A stretch of DNA of 64,000 nucleotides, from positions 30,600 to 94,599 of the forward strand of contig JAAVHC010000047.1 of NCBI GenBank assembly GCA_014799925.1. Reading direction: 5' to 3'. A program made the position numbers and the translations under genes. Shown here piece by piece: positions 1-8,326 of this stretch; positions within the stretch are counted from its first letter, which is position 1, and each line of letters starts with the position of its first letter. Under the pieces are notes generated by a model. That model searched no databases. It worked only from the letters and a program-made list of their open reading frames with translations, and was not told the DNA's origin. The DNA comes from Oscillibacter sp. Lineage in GTDB: Bacteria; Bacillota; Clostridia; Oscillospirales; Oscillospiraceae.

Positions 1-1449
1 CTGGAGGAATGCGGCGCCGAACCGGAGGAGGGAGAGCTGCTGCTCCAGCGGGAGGTCTACGCCGACGGCAAAAACGTCTGCCGGGTGGGCGGACGTCCCG
101 TCACCGTGGCGCAGCTGCGGAAGATCGGGAACTCCCTGCTGAACATCCATGGGCAGCATGATGGACAGCAGCTGCTGGACGAGGAGCAGCACGGGGCCTA
201 CCTGGACAGCTTTGGGCGGGTGGACCGGGAGCTGGCGGCGTACACCGCCTGCTACGAGGCCATGGAGGCCACCCGCCGGAAGCTGAAAAGCCTCCAGATG
301 GATGAGGCGGAAAAGGAACGCCGGGTGGACAGCCTGAATTTCCAGATCAATGAGCTGGAGCGGGCGGAGCTGAAGCCCGGAGAGGAGGAAGCCCTGCTCC
401 AGCGGCGGAACCTGCTGCGCAACAGCGAGAAATTCATGTCCGCCATCCAGGGCGCTGTGTGGAACCTGTCGGGCGGCGACGACGGCGGCGGCGCGGTGCC
501 GTCGCTGCGGGAGGCCGCGGGAGCGCTCTCCGGCGCGAAGCATCTGGACGAGCAGTTTTCTCAGCTCCATGAGAGACTGGAAAGCCTGTACTCCGAGGCT
601 TATGACGTGGCGGAGACCCTTCGGGATCTGGAGGATGCCTTTGATTTCAGCCCCCAGGAGCTGGACGAGCTGGAGGGCCGGGCGGATCAGCTCTACCGGC
701 TGAAAAAGAAGTACGGCCCCACCGTGGAGGACATGCTGGCATATCTGGAGCAGCGGAAGGAAGAGCTGGAGCAGATCACCTTCGCCGCCGACACCGCCGC
801 GAGACTGGAAAAGCAGCAGGAAAAGGAGCGCAGGCAGGTCATGAAGGCCGCCGGATCGCTGTCCGAGGCCCGGAAGACGGCGGCAAAGGCGCTGGAGGAA
901 CGGATCCAGGAGGAGCTGAGGCAGCTGGATATGCCCAAGGTCCGGTTTGCCATCTGCTTCGGGGAGAAGGAGCCGGACGCCGGAGGCATCGACGTGGTGC
1001 GCTTTCTCATGTCCGCCAATGTGGGCGAGGAGCTGCGGCCCATCAACAAGGTGGCCTCCGGCGGCGAGCTGGCGCGGATCATGCTGGCGCTGAAAAACGT
1101 GCTGGCGGAGAACGAGCTCATCGGCACGCTGGTTTTTGACGAGGTGGACACCGGCGTCAGCGGACGGGCGGCCCAGAAGGTGGCGGCCAAGCTTGCCCAG
1201 GTCAGCCGCCGGAAGCAGGTCCTGTGCGTCACCCATCTGCCCCAGCTGGCGGCCATGGCCGACACCCATTTCTCCGTGGAGAAGGGCGAGAGCAGGGGGC
1301 GGACCTATACCAGGGTCCTGCGGCTGGACCGGGAGCAAAGAAAGCAGGAGCTGGCCCGTCTGACCGGCGGCGAGCACCTCACGCCCGCCATGCTGGCGGG
1401 CGCGGAGGAGCTGCTGGACGCGGCGGAAGCGTATAAGAAGGGCGTTTGA
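1..1449 (+). CDS. recN: DNA repair protein RecN, 3' part (cut by window start)
   Basis: SMC-like ATPase of double-strand-break repair. The frame is open from base 1, so the N-terminal Walker A half lies outside; 482 codons are visible. What is seen: the RecN-type block IHGQHD early on, a long charged coiled-coil middle, then the ABC signature VASGGELARIMLALK, the Walker B stretch LVFDEVDTGVSG and the H-loop region VTHLPQLAAMAD. This order and spacing are those of RecN C-terminal halves. A GTG at 85 could pass for a start, but homology continues upstream of it (LLLQREVYADGK), so the real start is before the window. It converges on the alpha-galactosidase gene; the 110-bp gap is filled by a palindromic repeat. 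Confidence 0.95.
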   Translation: MEECGAEPEEGELLLQREVYADGKNVCRVGGRPVTVAQLRKIGNSLLNIHGQHDGQQLLDEEQHGAYLDSFGRVDRELAAYTACYEAMEATRRKLKSLQMDEAEKERRVDSLNFQINELERAELKPGEEEALLQRRNLLRNSEKFMSAIQGAVWNLSGGDDGGGAVPSLREAAGALSGAKHLDEQFSQLHERLESLYSEAYDVAETLRDLEDAFDFSPQELDELEGRADQLYRLKKKYGPTVEDMLAYLEQRKEELEQITFAADTAARLEKQQEKERRQVMKAAGSLSEARKTAAKALEERIQEELRQLDMPKVRFAICFGEKEPDAGGIDVVRFLMSANVGEELRPINKVASGGELARIMLALKNVLAENELIGTLVFDEVDTGVSGRAAQKVAAKLAQVSRRKQVLCVTHLPQLAAMADTHFSVEKGESRGRTYTRVLRLDREQRKQELARLTGGEHLTPAMLAGAEELLDAAEAYKKGV

Positions 1450-1463
1450 TAATTTTTCTTTCA

Positions 1464-1546
1464 ATGGCAGGTATTACTTCCGGCCTTAAAGGCCGGAAGT
1501 AATACCTGCCATGTTTTGCGGTTGCCGCCGTGAACGGCGGCGAGCA
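1464..1546. repeat. Two-hairpin palindromic repeat, copy 1
   Basis: Hairpin A is a 49-nt palindrome (1464-1512, centre A1488, arms ATGGCAGGTATTACTTCCGG and its complement, inner TTAAA). Hairpin B follows at once (1513-1546, arms around TTTTGC..GCCGCCG and CGGCGGC..GCAAAG). A second copy with the same linker and second hairpin is at 10257-10334. It lies between the convergent 3' ends of recN and the alpha-galactosidase gene and may act as a bidirectional terminator, although it has no strong T tract. Confidence 0.8.
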
Positions 1547-1559
1547 AAGAGGAACCGTA

Positions 1560-3764
1560 TCAGACCTGCTCATCCTCCGCCTGGATATACAATTGCATGC
1601 CCTGGTAATCTCCCGGCAGTATGGGCAGCGGATATCCCGCCCGCATCAGCACGTCCCCGCCGTACAGCGTCCCGCCTCCGTTGACCCGGTAGCGCAGCGC
1701 CGGGTCAAGGCCCCGGATTTGCAGCGCCAGGAAGGGAGGCGCGCCGTGGAACTGGCCGGTAACCAGGCTGACCAGGGCCTCCCGCCGGTCATGGGACACG
1801 TGCTCCCAGGCGGTGAAGCGGCCATTCTGGAAGGGATCGCTGAGGCGGTAGTAGTCCCCGTCCTGGATCAAATCGTAATGCTCCTTAAAGATGGCTGCCT
1901 GCCGCCGGATGATCTCCTTCTCCTCCGGGGTGCATTTGCTCAGGTCCATCTCATAGCCGAAGGTGCCCGACATGGCTACCACGCCCCGGGTCTCCATGGG
2001 CGTCACGCGGCCGGTGCATCCATTGGGCACGGCGGAGACGTGGGCCCCCATGGTGGACACCGGATAGCAGAAGGAGGTGCCGTACTGGATGCGCAGGCGG
2101 TCCACCGCGTCGGTGTTGTCGCTGCACCAGATCTGGGGGGTGTAGTAGAGCATCCCGCCGTCAAAGCGACCGCCGCCGCCGGCGCAGCCCTCAATGAGAA
2201 TATGGGGGAAGTCCCGGCGCATGCGCTCCGCGAACTCGTACACCCCCAGGACGTACCGGTGGTAGACCTCGCCCTGACGGCCAGCTGGCAGGGCGGCGGA
2301 CCAGACCTCGGTAAGACTCCGGTTCATGTCCCATTTCACATAGGAGATGTCCGCGCTGGAGAGAACAGCTTTGATCTGGCCGTAAATATGATCCCGCACG
2401 TCCCCGCGGGAGAAGTCCAGGACCAGCTGGTTCCGGCCCCTGGAGCTCTTGCGCCCCGGCACGTTCAAAGTCCAGTCGGGATGGGCGCGGTAGAGCTCGC
2501 TGTCCTCGTTGACCATCTCCGGCTCAATCCAGATGCCGAACTCCATGCCCAGCGCCTTGATGCGCTCCACCAGGGCCTCCAGGCCGCCGGGGAGCTTTTC
2601 CTCGTTGACAAGCCAGTCTCCCAGACCGGCGTTGTCGTCGTTCCGCCGGCCAAACCAGCCGTCGTCCATGACGAACAGCTCCAGGCCCAGCTCAGGGGCC
2701 TCCCGCGCGATGTCCACCAGCCGGTCGGCGGTGAAGTCTGCCTCCGTGGCCTCCCAGTGGTTGATGAGCACCGGCTTGCGGCGGTCCGCCCAGGGGTCGC
2801 GGATCAGATTCTTCCGGATGGCCCTGTGGAACTGACGGCTCATCTGGCCAAAGCCCGCGGGGGAGCAGACCATGGCCGCCTCCGGAGCGGTGAAGACCGC
2901 GCCCGGCTCCAGGGTCCAGGTAAAGTGGTAGGGGTTGAGTCCCATCACCAGGCGGGCGTTCTCAAACTGGTCCCGCTCCGCCGCCGCCTGGAAATTGCCG
3001 CTGTAGAGCAGCATGGCGCCATAGCACAGGCCGCAGTCCTCTCCGGCTGTCTTGTCGCAGAGGACGACGAAGGGGTTATGCTGGTGGCTGGAGGCGCCCC
3101 GGACGCTGTCCACGCTCTGGATGCCGGGCCGCAGAGGGGCGCGGCTGGGACAGCGTTCCATCACGTGCGCACCGTTGAAGGTGATGAAATCCAGGTCCGC
3201 GCGCGTAAAATCCAGACACAGGGAGGCGCAGCGGCAGAGCCGGATCGCAGTATCCCCCACGTTCCGCACCAGGACGGCACGGGTGATGAGGTCGTATTCT
3301 TCCAACACGCCGTAGAGCAGCTCCACCTCCACCTGGGCGGCGGCGTCCCGCAGGACGATGCGGAGGGTCTCCCACTCCTCCTCGTCTCCGTGGAAGGCGG
3401 GCAGGCCCTCCAGGACGTACTTGCCCCGCCGGATCTCACACTTTATGTACCGCAGGTCCGCCGTACGGCTCCCGCTGGGCAGTTCCAGCTCAATGGAGGG
3501 CAGACGGTAGTCGCCCACGCCGCAGGTGGAATATTCCTGGGGAAAGGTGTCCAGGGAGAAGGTGCGGTCTCCGCCCGCCTCGCTGGGATTGGGGGAAAAT
3601 CCCCGATCCGAACGGCGGAACAGATAAGACAGGTCGTCACTGCCTGCAAGCCGTGGACCGTAATAGGTGTGAAGCAGTATATGGTAATCCCACACCTTCA
3701 TCTGATAGGTGGAGTTTCGGGTGTGCAGGGTACAGGTCTTGTCCTGCGCGTTGTAAAGAATCAT
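1560..3764 (-). CDS. Alpha-galactosidase, GH36
   Basis: Hydrolyses alpha-1,6-galactosides such as melibiose, raffinose and stachyose; 734 residues, the usual length of the large bacterial GH36 enzymes. No signal peptide, so cytoplasmic. Visible: N-terminal beta-sandwich, barrel motif FVMDDGWFGRR, predicted nucleophile Asp479 in KWDMNRS and acid/base Asp549 in CSDNTDA, with nearby GGGRFD. These positions are within one residue of the catalytic pair of the Geobacillus AgaA-type enzymes. The start has an AAGGAGGG site. It is downstream of a sugar ABC transporter on the same strand but separated by about 300 bp containing its own promoter, so it can be read alone or with the transporter. Uptake of oligosaccharides followed by internal cleavage is inferred. 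Confidence 0.95.
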   Translation of the reverse strand: MILYNAQDKTCTLHTRNSTYQMKVWDYHILLHTYYGPRLAGSDDLSYLFRRSDRGFSPNPSEAGGDRTFSLDTFPQEYSTCGVGDYRLPSIELELPSGSRTADLRYIKCEIRRGKYVLEGLPAFHGDEEEWETLRIVLRDAAAQVEVELLYGVLEEYDLITRAVLVRNVGDTAIRLCRCASLCLDFTRADLDFITFNGAHVMERCPSRAPLRPGIQSVDSVRGASSHQHNPFVVLCDKTAGEDCGLCYGAMLLYSGNFQAAAERDQFENARLVMGLNPYHFTWTLEPGAVFTAPEAAMVCSPAGFGQMSRQFHRAIRKNLIRDPWADRRKPVLINHWEATEADFTADRLVDIAREAPELGLELFVMDDGWFGRRNDDNAGLGDWLVNEEKLPGGLEALVERIKALGMEFGIWIEPEMVNEDSELYRAHPDWTLNVPGRKSSRGRNQLVLDFSRGDVRDHIYGQIKAVLSSADISYVKWDMNRSLTEVWSAALPAGRQGEVYHRYVLGVYEFAERMRRDFPHILIEGCAGGGGRFDGGMLYYTPQIWCSDNTDAVDRLRIQYGTSFCYPVSTMGAHVSAVPNGCTGRVTPMETRGVVAMSGTFGYEMDLSKCTPEEKEIIRRQAAIFKEHYDLIQDGDYYRLSDPFQNGRFTAWEHVSHDRREALVSLVTGQFHGAPPFLALQIRGLDPALRYRVNGGGTLYGGDVLMRAGYPLPILPGDYQGMQLYIQAEDEQV

Positions 3765-3797
3765 AAGGAGTCCCTCCTTGGTAAAATATCACAGCCA

Positions 3798-3826
3798 ATT
3801 CTAAAGGATTTTGTTCCGATGCGCAA
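3798..3826 (-). promoter_or_regulatory. Probable sigma-A promoter of the alpha-galactosidase gene
   Basis: Reading leftward: -35 TTGCGC (3821-3826), 17-nt spacer, -10 TAGAAT (3798-3803), ending 33 bp before the start codon. Confidence 0.6.
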
Positions 3827-3881
3827 CTGTTCTAAGCAGATAAATATCATCCGGCGGCGGGCGGGGGCCTTTGTGTAATGT

Positions 3882-3918
3882 GACAGCCCCGGCGGCCAGA
3901 ATTGTCGCCGGGGCTGTC
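3882..3918. repeat. Stable hairpin between transporter and alpha-galactosidase genes
   Basis: Perfect 13-bp arms (GACAGCCCCGGCG and complement, 11-nt loop). There is no T tract on either side, so processing or mRNA stabilisation is as likely as termination. The 306-bp gap 3765-4070 holds this hairpin, the promoter at 3798-3826 and the dispersed repeat at 4002-4034; no gene is seen. Confidence 0.6.
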
Positions 3919-4001
3919 TGAAAAGGGGAAGGGGAAGAAAACGGAGAAATCGGCCTTTTGGCTCAGGGACCGTCATCGCGCCGTTTCGCACAGGGCCGCC
4001 G

Positions 4002-4034
4002 CTGGTCTTCGACCAACGACCGGCCCGGCTGCCT
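4002..4034 (+). repeat. 33-nt dispersed repeat, copy 1
   Basis: Begins CTGGTCTTCGACCAAC and ends CCGGCTGCCT. It matches at about 30 of 33 positions the complement of 30971-31003, which lies in the leader of the small toxin-like gene. Contains the mini-hairpin TGGTC-TTC-GACCA. Confidence 0.7.
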
Positions 4035-4070
4035 GCGATCGGTCCCGGCAGTGTCGCTTCGCGCCGCTGC

Positions 4071-4907
4071 TTACTTGCCGCCGGTACCCGCGATGCCTTC
4101 CACGAACTGACGCTGGAAAATCAGGTACAGCACCACCATGGGCAGCATGGCCAGCAGGGAGCCGGACATCAGCACCGGGAAGTTGGTGGTAAACTGGCCC
4201 TTCAGGGTGGACAGGCCGGAGGACAGGGTCATCATCTTCAGATCGGAGTTGACCACCAGGGGCCACATCAGGTCGCCGTAAGCGAACACGGCGGTGAAGA
4301 TGGTCAGAGCGGCCACGGAGGTGCCCGTCAGGGGGAACATGATCTTATAGAAGGTCACCCACTGGTTGCACCCGTCCAGATAGGCGGCCTCTCCCACCTC
4401 GTCGGGGATGCTCAGATAGGTCTGGCGCAGGAAGAACACGCCGAAGGCGCTGACCAGGCCGGGGAACACCAGCGCGAAAATGGTGTTGGCCATACCCATC
4501 TTGGCCACCATCTGGTACTGGGGGATGATGAAAATCTGGCTGGGCAGGGACATCTGGACCAGCACGATGCCGAAGAGCAGATTCTTGAAGCGGAACTTCA
4601 GCTTGGCAAAGGCATAGCCCGCCATGGAGCTGAAGAAGATGGCGCAGATGACGCGGAAGAATACCATCAGCGCGGTGTTGAGGTACAGCCGGTCAAAGGG
4701 CAGGGAGTCCATGGCATCCCTGAAGTTGTCCCACATAATCTGCGCGGGAAGGATGGTGGCCGGGATCTGCATGCTTTCGGGGACCGTTTTGAAGCTGGTG
4801 AAGATCATCCACAGGAAGGGAAAGATCATGATGATCGAACCCAGGATCAGGAAGAAATAGGTAACGAACTTGGTCATCATATAGGAGCGGTGCAAAGAAT
4901 CTTTCAT
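4071..4907 (-). CDS. Carbohydrate ABC transporter permease (MalG/AraQ type)
   Basis: Inner-membrane half of a CUT1 sugar importer, 278 residues, six predicted membrane segments. The ATPase-contact EAA loop reads EAAYLDGCNQWVTFYKIMFP around the last third. It starts 12 bp after the partner permease with an AGGAGGG site, so the two are co-transcribed. The unit has no ATPase gene; CUT1 systems of Firmicutes commonly share a MsmK/UgpC-type ATPase coded elsewhere. The specificity (alpha-galactosides) is inferred only from the downstream alpha-galactosidase. Confidence 0.92.
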   Translation of the reverse strand: MKDSLHRSYMMTKFVTYFFLILGSIIMIFPFLWMIFTSFKTVPESMQIPATILPAQIMWDNFRDAMDSLPFDRLYLNTALMVFFRVICAIFFSSMAGYAFAKLKFRFKNLLFGIVLVQMSLPSQIFIIPQYQMVAKMGMANTIFALVFPGLVSAFGVFFLRQTYLSIPDEVGEAAYLDGCNQWVTFYKIMFPLTGTSVAALTIFTAVFAYGDLMWPLVVNSDLKMMTLSSGLSTLKGQFTTNFPVLMSGSLLAMLPMVVLYLIFQRQFVEGIAGTGGK

Positions 4908-4919
4908 GATAAACCCTCC

Positions 4920-5810
4920 TTAAATATCGTAGGTGACCCACTTCTTCTGGCCCCAGAACTGGATCAGGGTCACAAGCAGGATAACGAAGACGGTCCATAC
5001 CACGATAGCGGAGCCATACCCGCGGTCGCCCGCCACGAAGGAGGAGCGGTAGAACAGGTACATCAGGCTCTGCATATCCGTCAGCGCGGGGTTGGTTTCA
5101 TCAGCCATCATGTAGATCAGATCATACACCTTCAGGGAGGCCATCAGGCGCATGATGAGCACGGAGAACAGCGTGGGGGAAACCATGGGCAGGGTGATGG
5201 TGAAGAACTGGCGGACCTTGCCCGCGCCGTCGATGCTGTTGGCCTCGTACAGGGTCTTGGGGATGTTCTGAAGACCGGCCAGCAGCAGCACCGCGTCATA
5301 GCCCACGCTGCTCCACACGGAGACAATCGCGATCGCCAGTACTGCGGTTTTGGAGTTGGTGATCCACTGGATGTTGGCGCCCAGCAGCTGGTTAAGGATG
5401 CCGTACTCGCCGTTGAAGATCCACCGCCACACCATGGCCACGGCCGCGGGGGCGCAGACCAGGGGCAGGAAGAAGATGGTGCGGAAGCCGCCCTTGAACT
5501 TTACCTTTGCGTTGAGCATGATGGCAATGAACAGGGCCAGGATGATGCCCACGGGCACCGTCAGGATACAGAACCAGACGGTATTCCAGGTGGCTTTCCA
5601 GAACTCGCGGTTGCCGAACATGTCGATATAGTTCTGGATGCCGATGAATTGATAGTGGCCGAAGCCCAGGTGTTCGCAGAAGCTGGCGTATATTGTCTGG
5701 ACAAAGGGCCACAGATTCAGGATACACAGGCCGATGATGGTGGGAGCCACCATAATCCAGCCCCAGTTTTCCTCGCGCCGCTCGGCGACGGACAGTTTTG
5801 GCTTATTCAC
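4920..5810 (-). CDS. Carbohydrate ABC transporter permease (MalF/UgpA type)
   Basis: Partner permease, 296 residues, with the EAA loop YEANSIDGAGKVRQFFTITL. The longer frame begins with a GTG at 5828, but the bases after that GTG (AGAGGAGGG) are themselves an ideal ribosome site placed 6 nt before a second GTG at 5810, so the start is set at 5810 (MNKPKLSVAERREENWG). This leaves a 14-bp gap to the binding-protein stop at 5825-5827. Cytoplasmic N terminus, then six membrane segments. Operon: binding protein - this gene - second permease. Confidence 0.9.
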   Translation of the reverse strand: MNKPKLSVAERREENWGWIMVAPTIIGLCILNLWPFVQTIYASFCEHLGFGHYQFIGIQNYIDMFGNREFWKATWNTVWFCILTVPVGIILALFIAIMLNAKVKFKGGFRTIFFLPLVCAPAAVAMVWRWIFNGEYGILNQLLGANIQWITNSKTAVLAIAIVSVWSSVGYDAVLLLAGLQNIPKTLYEANSIDGAGKVRQFFTITLPMVSPTLFSVLIMRLMASLKVYDLIYMMADETNPALTDMQSLMYLFYRSSFVAGDRGYGSAIVVWTVFVILLVTLIQFWGQKKWVTYDI

Positions 5811-5824
5811 AAAATACCCTCCTC

Positions 5825-7108
5825 TCACTTGTCATACGCGTCGGCCAGAGCCTGCATTTTCGCCAGGCCGGTCTCGATGCTCTGGTCGCCGGAGTAAATC
5901 TTGACCATCTCGTCGGCGGCGTTGGACTTCCACTTGCGCCGGGAGGCGTTGTTGATGTACTGGACGGCATGGTCGAACTGGCTGTAGATCTGGTCCAGAT
6001 CCAGCATATAGCTGTAGTCATGGAACTTGGTGGACCAGGTATCCTCCAGGCCCTGGTAGGCGGGGATGGCCGCGCCGCTCTCGCCCTGGATGCGCTGGCC
6101 CTCTTCGCTGCCGAAGAAGCGGAGCACGTCCTTGACCGCCTCAAGGTTCTTGCCCCTGGCGGCGGTGGAGTAGCACAGGCCGTTGGAGATGGTGCCGCGG
6201 CCGTCGCCGCTGGCAGGATTGGGACACTTGGGCAGCATGGCCACGTCCCACTTGCCCACCATGCCGGGATAGCTCTTCATCTCATTGAGCAGGTTCCAGC
6301 TGCCCTCGAAGAACATGGAGCAGATCTCGGAGAAGAAGGCGGTGCCGGGACTGGTTTCGGCAAAATAGGTCTGGTCGGGGCACCACTCGTTCTTCTGGAT
6401 ATTGACGTAGTACTCGATGGCCTCGGCGGTGGCGGGCTGGGTGTACCCGGCGTGGAGGTTGGTCTCCGGATCAAGGATATAGCCGCCGTTCTGGTAGACA
6501 AAGTTCCAGTAGCCAATCTGCTCGTCGTTGTAGGCCATGTAGCCGTACTTGCCGGTGGCGTCATAGATCTTCTGGGAGGCGTCCATCAGGTCGTCCCAGG
6601 TCCAGTTTTCGTCGGGGTACGCCACCCCGGCGGCGTCGAACATCTCCTTGTTGTAGACCAGGACGATGTTGTCCTTGTCCTTGGGAACGCCGTAGACCTT
6701 GCCGTCGGTGCCGCTGGCGTTGCCGATGGAGATATCGGAGTAGTGATTCTGGTAGTAGTTGGCCTCTACGCCGTCATAGAGGTCTGTCAGGTCCGCCAGC
6801 ATGCCGAAGTCGGCGTAGTAGAGGATCTGGTCGGTGTGCATCCAGAAGATGTCGGGCATGGTGTTGGACTCGGCGGCAGCCTCCAGCTTGGTCCAGTACT
6901 CGCTCCAGCTGGTGACCTGTACCTCGATTTCAACATCGGGGTGCTGAGCGGTATAGGCTTTGCACATGGCGTCCATACCGTCTCTTTGGGCCACGTCCCA
7001 GATCTGGAAGGTCAGGTGGGTCTTGCCGTCGGCAGAACCGCACCCGGCCAGCGACAGCAGCAGGACCAACGCCATGGCCGCCGCTATCATACGGGGAATC
7101 TTCTTCAT
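5825..7108 (-). CDS. Sugar ABC transporter substrate-binding lipoprotein
   Basis: First gene of the importer unit, 427 residues from an ATG with an AAGGAG site (an in-frame start 12 codons upstream lacks one). The N terminus is a lipoprotein signal (MKKIPRMIAAAMALVLLL then LAGC), so it is tethered outside the membrane. The rest is a family-1 extracellular binding protein: LTFQIWDVAQRDGMDAMCKA at the start of the mature part, then WTKLEAAAESNTMPDIFWMH and YGVPKDKDNIVLVYNKEMFD. With the two permeases and the alpha-galactosidase it suggests import of alpha-galactosides; the ligand itself cannot be read from sequence. Confidence 0.93.
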   Translation of the reverse strand: MKKIPRMIAAAMALVLLLSLAGCGSADGKTHLTFQIWDVAQRDGMDAMCKAYTAQHPDVEIEVQVTSWSEYWTKLEAAAESNTMPDIFWMHTDQILYYADFGMLADLTDLYDGVEANYYQNHYSDISIGNASGTDGKVYGVPKDKDNIVLVYNKEMFDAAGVAYPDENWTWDDLMDASQKIYDATGKYGYMAYNDEQIGYWNFVYQNGGYILDPETNLHAGYTQPATAEAIEYYVNIQKNEWCPDQTYFAETSPGTAFFSEICSMFFEGSWNLLNEMKSYPGMVGKWDVAMLPKCPNPASGDGRGTISNGLCYSTAARGKNLEAVKDVLRFFGSEEGQRIQGESGAAIPAYQGLEDTWSTKFHDYSYMLDLDQIYSQFDHAVQYINNASRRKWKSNAADEMVKIYSGDQSIETGLAKMQALADAYDK

Positions 7109-7531
7109 AACTCCACTCCTTTTCGTTTTTCCGCGCGGCCGCACAGCATGGACAGCGCAGTTTTATTTACTATAATATGAAGCGAATATATCTGTAAATG
7201 CCATATTGTGTGCAAAATATTCGCAGATTTTGGAAAACGCCGCTTTTTCTATAAAGTGTCACGCATTTTTATATATTTTCAAAAAAACTGTTATATTCAA
7301 CAGAGATACGCCCCCCGTTTTTGTGCAAAAAACAGAAGCAGGGAGCCCCGGCCTTTCTCACCGCGCCGCCTTCTTTCCCGTATTCCCAGACTTTTGAGCA
7401 GCGCATATATGCGTAGATGCGCTCTTTTCACGCCTCGCGTCTGCGGACCGCGGCGCCCGCCTTTTTTCCAGGTTGCATTCCGACGGCGGATATGATAGAC
7501 TGATTATACAAAATGGAAAGGAGGCCGCGTC
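7109..7531. promoter_or_regulatory. Divergent control region of the sugar-uptake and YesL-like genes
   Basis: AT-rich gap of 423 bp. Rightward: TTGCAT (7473-7478), 17 nt, TAGACT (7496-7501), a good promoter for the gene at 7532. Leftward: TGTAAA read as TTTACA (7193-7198), 18 nt, TATAGT (7169-7174), a plausible promoter for the binding-protein operon. No regulator gene is adjacent and no clear operator was identified. Confidence 0.55.
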
Positions 7532-8212
7532 ATGTTTTTCCCGGATGACTTTGATACCCCGGAGGAGCCGCTCCCCAGGGCCGCCGGGCCCCGTCTCTTT
7601 TTCCGGCTTCTGGGCCAGGAGACCGTCGCGCTGCTGCTGCTCAATGTGATTTTTCTGCTCAGCTGTATTCCTGTGCTCACCATTCCGCCTGCCGTGCTGG
7701 CTCTGTGGCGGGTGATCCGGCGGGTCCTGACCAACCGCGGCATCCACGCCTGGCAGCACTACCGGGAGGCTTTCCGCCAGACCTGGAAGCAGGGGTACGC
7801 CGCCTTTGCGCTGACCGGTCTGCCTCTGCTGCTGGCGGGATATGGGGCGTGGTTCTATCTGCGGCTCGCGGAGACAAATTTCCTGTGCTATCTGCCCTTT
7901 CTGTTCTGCTCCACCGTGTTTCTGACCGCGCTGCTGACCTCGCCCTATTTGTACGGCCTTCTGGCCGCCGGCCGGCCGCTGAACCGGGAGACGGCCCTGC
8001 TGTCGCTGAAGCTGGGGCTGGGGAAGCCCCTCCGGGCGATTCTGGCGGCGGTGGGCTGGCACGGAGCGCTGGCGGCGGCAATTCTCCTGCTTCCCCTCAG
8101 CGGGCTGTGGCTGCTTATGGCGGGCATCTCCGTGCCCTGTCTGCTGGCGCAGTTTCTGATCCGGACGGTGCTGGAACGCTTTGCGCCGGAGGAATCTGAT
8201 ACGTTTTGCTGA
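7532..8212 (+). CDS. YesL/DUF624-family membrane protein
   Basis: 226 residues with four to five hydrophobic segments; the motif LNVIFLLSCIPVLTIPPAVL followed by LW..I is the hallmark of the YesL (DUF624) family, members of which are usually found beside carbohydrate ABC transporters in Firmicutes. The function is not known. It starts with an AAAGGAGG site and is divergent from the sugar-binding lipoprotein gene, which agrees with that association. Followed by a strong terminator at 8249-8288. Confidence 0.75.
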   Translation: MFFPDDFDTPEEPLPRAAGPRLFFRLLGQETVALLLLNVIFLLSCIPVLTIPPAVLALWRVIRRVLTNRGIHAWQHYREAFRQTWKQGYAAFALTGLPLLLAGYGAWFYLRLAETNFLCYLPFLFCSTVFLTALLTSPYLYGLLAAGRPLNRETALLSLKLGLGKPLRAILAAVGWHGALAAAILLLPLSGLWLLMAGISVPCLLAQFLIRTVLERFAPEESDTFC

Positions 8213-8248
8213 AAAAAGTATCTGTTGGCACCCGAAGAAGAATCAATG

Positions 8249-8288
8249 AAATCCCTGGTACGGCGGCAAACCATACCAGGGATTTTTC
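8249..8288 (+). terminator. Rho-independent terminator
   Basis: Arms AAATCCCTGGTA and TACCAGGGATTT, with TTTTTCT on the right. Ends the YesL-like transcript and may also catch the leftward side. Confidence 0.85.
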
Positions 8289-8326
8289 TATGAGGAAAGT
8301 ATGCTGTTTCTCATTCAAATAAAGCA

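Noticed and set aside
1530..3878. 782-residue open frame on the + strand
   Set aside because: Antisense to the GH36 alpha-galactosidase with intact catalytic motifs.
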